Below the pieces are notes generated by a model. That model had not been told where the DNA came from, made no database searches, and saw only the letters and a list, made by a program, of their open reading frames with translations. From assembly GCF_002234675.1 (NCBI RefSeq), contig NC_019867.2:310001-374000 (forward strand): a DNA stretch of 64,000 bases, read 5' to 3'. A program made the position numbers and the translations under genes. The stretch is from Oryzias latipes. Its lineage: Eukaryota; Chordata; Actinopteri; Beloniformes; Adrianichthyidae. Shown here piece after piece: positions 60,278 through 64,000 of this stretch; position 1 is the stretch's first letter; each line of letters opens with the position of its first letter.

Positions 60278-63200
60278 GTTCTGGTGGACGTTACTGCTAA
60301 TAGGCGGTTCTACTGGCCATTCCCGCTAATAGGCGGTTCTACTGGCCATTCGCGCTAATAGGTGGTTCTGGTGGACGTTCCTGCTAATAGGTGGTTCTGT
60401 TGGCCATTCCCGCTAATAGGTGGTTCTGCTGGCCATTCCCACTAATAAGTGGTTCTGGTGCACGTTCCTGCCGATAGGTGGTTCTGGTGGACGTTCCCGC
60501 TAATAGGTGGTTTTACTGGCCATTCCCGCTAATAGGTGGTTCTGCTGGACGTTCCTTCTAATAGGTGGTTGTGGTGGACGTTTCGGCCGATTGGTGGTTC
60601 TGCTGGATTTTCCTGCCGATTGGTAGTTCTGGTGGACATTCCTGCCGATAGGTGGTTCTGGTGGACGTTCCCGCTAATAGGTGGTTCTGCTGGACGTTCC
60701 CGCTAATAGGTGGTTCTGGTGGACGTTCCCGCTAATAGGTGGTTCTGCTGAACGTTCCCGCTAATAGGTGGTTCTGCTGGACGTTCCCGCTAATAGGTGG
60801 TTCTGGTGGACGTTCCTGCCGATAGGTGTTTTTCTGGTGGACGTTCCTGCCGATAGGTGGTTCTGCTGGACGTTCCTGCCGATAGGTGTTTCTGGTGGAC
60901 GTTCCTGCCGATAGGTGGTTCTGGTGGACGTTCCTGCTAATAGGTGGTTCTGGTGGACGTTTCGTCCGATTGGTGGTTCTGCTGGATTTTCCTGCCAATT
61001 GGTAGTTCTGGTGGACATTCCTGCCGATAGGTGGTTCTGGTGGACGTTCCCGCTAATAGGTGGTTCTGCTGGACATTCCCGCTAATAGGTGGTTCTGGTG
61101 GACGTTCCCGCTAATAGGTCGTTCTGGTGGACGTTCCCGCTAATAGGTGGTTCTGGTGGACGTTCCTGCCGATAGGTGTTTCTGGTGGACGTTCCTGCCG
61201 TTAGGTGGTTTTGGTGGACGTTCCTGCTAATAGGTGGTTCTGGTGGACGTTCCCGCTAATAGGTGGTTCTGGTGGACGTTCCTGCTAAAAGGTGGTTCTG
61301 GTGGACGTTCCTGCTAATAGGTGGTTCTGGTGGACGTTCCTGCCAATAAGTGGTTCTGGTGGACGTTCCCGCTAATAGGTGGTTCTACTGGCATTCCTGC
61401 TAATAGGTGGTTCTGGTGGACGTTCCTTCTAATAGGTGGTTCTGGTGGACGTTTCGGCCGATTGGTCGTTCTGCTGGATTTTCCTGCCGATGGGTAGTTC
61501 TGGTGGACGTTCCTGCCGATAGGTGGTTCTGGTGGACGTTCCTGCCGATAGGTGGGTCTGGTGGACGTTCCTGCCGATAGGTGGTTCTGCTGGACGTTCC
61601 TGCCGATAGGTGTTTCTGGTGGACGTTCCTGCCGATAGGTGGTTCTGGTGGACGTTCCTGCTAATAGGTGGTTCTGGTGGACGTTTCGTCCGATTGGTGG
61701 TTCTGCTGGATTTTCCTGCCAATTGGTAGTTCTGGTGGACATTCCTGCCGATAGGTGGTTCTGGTGGACGTTCCCGCTAATAGGTGGTTCTGCTGGACAT
61801 TCCCGCTAATAGGTGGTTCTGGTGGACGTTCCCGCTAATAGGTCGTTCTGGTGGACGTTCCCGCTAATAGGTGGTTCTGGTGGACGTTCCTGCCGATAGG
61901 TGTTTCTGGTGGACGTTCCTGCCGTTAGGTGGTTTTGGTGGACGTTCCTGCTAATAGGTGGTTCTGGTGGACGTTCCCGCTAATAGGTGGTTCTGGTGGA
62001 CGTTCCTGCTAAAAGGTGGTTCTGGTGGACGTTCCTGCTAATAGGTGGTTCTGGTGGACGTTTCGGCCGATTGGTGGTTCTGCTGGATTTCCCTGCCGAT
62101 TGGTAGTTCTGGTGGACGTTCCTGCCGATTGGTGGTTCTGCTGGATTTTCCTGCCGATAGGTGGATCTGGTGGACGTTCCTGCCGATAGGTGGTTCTGCT
62201 GGACGTTCCTGTCGATAGGTGGTTCTGGTGGACATTCCTGCCGATAGGTGGTTCTGGTGGACGTTACTGCTAATAGGCGGTTCTACTGGCCATTCCCGCT
62301 AATAGGCGGTTCTACTGGCCATTCGCGCTAATAGGTGGTTCTGGTGGACGTTCCTGCTAATAGGTGGTTCTGTTGGCCATTCCCGCTAATAGGTGGTTCT
62401 GCTGGCCATTCCCACTAATAAGTGGTTCTGGTGCACGTTCCTGCCGATAGGTGGTTCTGGTGGACGTTCCCGCTAATAGGTGGTTTTACTGGCCATTCCC
62501 GCTAATAGGTGGTTCTGCTGGACGTTCCTTCTAATAGGTGGTTGTGGTGGACGTTTCGGCCGATTGGTGGTTCTGCTGGATTTTCCTGCCGATTGGTAGT
62601 TCTGGTGGACATTCCTGCCGATAGGTGGTTCTGGTGGACGTTCCCGCTAATAGGTGGTTCTGCTGGACGTTCCCGCTAATAGGTGGTTCTGGTGGACGTT
62701 CCCGCTAATAGGTGGTTCTGCTGAACGTTCCCGCTAATAGGTGGTTCTGCTGGACGTTCCCGCTAATAGGTGGTTCTGGTGGACGTTCCTGCCGATAGGT
62801 GTTTTTCTGGTGGACGTTCCTGCCGATAGGTGGTTCTGCTGGACGTTCCTGCCGATAGGTGTTTCTGGTGGACGTTCCTGCCGATAGGTGGTTCTGGTGG
62901 ACGTTCCTGCTAATAGGTGGTTCTGGTGGACGTTTCGTCCGATTGGTGGTTCTGCTGGATTTTCCTGCCAATTGGTAGTTCTGGTGGACATTCCTGCCGA
63001 TAGGTGGTTCTGGTGGACGTTCCCGCTAATAGGTGGTTCTGCTGGACATTCCCGCTAATAGGTGGTTCTGGTGGACGTTCCCGCTAATAGGTCGTTCTGG
63101 TGGACGTTCCCGCTAATAGGTGGTTCTGGTGGACGTTCCTGCCGATAGGTGTTTCTGGTGGACGTTCCTGCCGTTAGGTGGTTTTGGTGGACGTTCCTGC

Positions 63201-63286
63201 TAATAGGTGGTTCTGGTGGACGTTCCCGCTAATAGGTGGTTCTGGTGGACGTTCCTGCTAAAAGGTGGTTCTGGTGGACGTTCCTG
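59341..63286. repeat. Tandem duplication of a 1973-bp satellite segment
   Basis: 59341-61313 is repeated at 61314-63286 with the same variant order. From 63287 on, the sequence instead matches that from 62038 (offset 1249), showing a further duplication that runs past the window end. Confidence 0.85.
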
Positions 63287-64000
63287 CTAATAGGTGGTTC
63301 TGGTGGACGTTTCGGCCGATTGGTGGTTCTGCTGGATTTCCCTGCCGATTGGTAGTTCTGGTGGACGTTCCTGCCGATTGGTGGTTCTGCTGGATTTTCC
63401 TGCCGATAGGTGGATCTGGTGGACGTTCCTGCCGATAGGTGGTTCTGCTGGACGTTCCTGTCGATAGGTGGTTCTGGTGGACATTCCTGCCGATAGGTGG
63501 TTCTGGTGGACGTTACTGCTAATAGGCGGTTCTACTGGCCATTCCCGCTAATAGGCGGTTCTACTGGCCATTCGCGCTAATAGGTGGTTCTGGTGGACGT
63601 TCCTGCTAATAGGTGGTTCTGTTGGCCATTCCCGCTAATAGGTGGTTCTGCTGGCCATTCCCACTAATAAGTGGTTCTGGTGCACGTTCCTGCCGATAGG
63701 TGGTTCTGGTGGACGTTCCCGCTAATAGGTGGTTTTACTGGCCATTCCCGCTAATAGGTGGTTCTGCTGGACGTTCCTTCTAATAGGTGGTTGTGGTGGA
63801 CGTTTCGGCCGATTGGTGGTTCTGCTGGATTTTCCTGCCGATTGGTAGTTCTGGTGGACATTCCTGCCGATAGGTGGTTCTGGTGGACGTTCCCGCTAAT
63901 AGGTGGTTCTGCTGGACGTTCCCGCTAATAGGTGGTTCTGGTGGACGTTCCCGCTAATAGGTGGTTCTGCTGAACGTTCCCGCTAATAGGTGGTTCTGCT

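Larger units (their letters stand above)
30613..64000. repeat. 29-bp satellite array, over 33 kb, running off the window
   Basis: About 1150 tandem units of 29 bp without any interruption by unique sequence. Each unit consists of a variable 5' part (such as TTCCTGCCGAT, TTCCCGCTAAT, TTCCTTCTAAT, TTTCGGCCGAT) and a conserved part AGGTGGTTCTGGTGGACG, with variants ending CTGGACG, CTGGCCA or CTGGATT. Variants recur in the same order over long distances, i.e. higher-order repeats. Rare units are shortened or lengthened (for example a 25-bp unit near 40195 and TGTTTTTCTGG units near 43070). Open frames of 65-142 codons on both strands arise because three units (87 nt) give a 29-residue cycle; they are not genes. 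Confidence 0.97.

Noticed and set aside
30613..64000. Many repeated 65-142-codon frames on both strands
   Set aside because: They follow the 29-bp satellite period (87 nt per 29 codons) and end wherever a TAATAG falls in frame; no start context, domain or splice structure.
30613..64000. Resemblance to a CRISPR array (regular 29-bp repeats)
   Set aside because: The units are directly abutting with no unique spacers, there are no cas genes, and the genome is that of a vertebrate.

Overview
The window looks like nuclear DNA of a teleost fish, probably a percomorph-type genome with compact introns. The reasons are two vertebrate intron-containing genes with GT-AG introns (a spindlin and an MFSD14B-type transporter), an L2/Rex1-like LINE, several interspersed repeats of kinds common in fish, and many CA/TG microsatellites. 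Nothing in it is prokaryotic. Short open frames are abundant, but nearly all are shadows, or artefacts of tandem repeats whose period is not a multiple of 3.

Layout. 1-1163: downstream of spindlin. 1164-4512 (minus): complete six-exon coding region of a spindlin (256 aa) that keeps the four aromatic residues known to read H3K4me3. Its third intron is almost entirely one DNA-transposon-like element. 4513-8616: head-to-head intergenic/5' region with a CpG-rich block (about 6520-7040), a strong minus-strand donor for a probable non-coding first spindlin exon, and an E2F-like/CRE-like cluster at 7115-7134. 8617-26278 (plus): a complete twelve-exon mfsd14b-like gene (462 aa, 12 membrane segments), whose intron phases all join correctly. 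Its 9.6-kb intron 5 is filled by a 13-14-bp minisatellite interrupted by at least four insertions and closed by a 5'-truncated LINE with an open reverse-transcriptase frame. Intron 6 carries a decayed LINE ORF1. Exon 11 sits between a (TG)n tract ending at its 3' splice site and a (CA)-rich tract just after its donor.

26671-28370 is an 11-bp minisatellite downstream of mfsd14b. 28371-30612 is mostly unique, with one weak candidate signal-peptide exon. From about 30613 to the end (over 33 kb, running off the window) everything is one 29-bp satellite with clear higher-order organisation: segments of 18 to 100 units are re-copied, including near-identical tandem blocks of about 2.9 kb and 2.0 kb. 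A common unit type carries four GG pairs on the plus strand, a two-tier G-quadruplex pattern. Roughly two thirds of the window is tandem repeat.

The two real genes are functionally separate: a chromatin reader and an orphan membrane transporter. No operon-like cooperation is implied. The most unusual content is the satellite architecture and the repeat-flanked exon 11.
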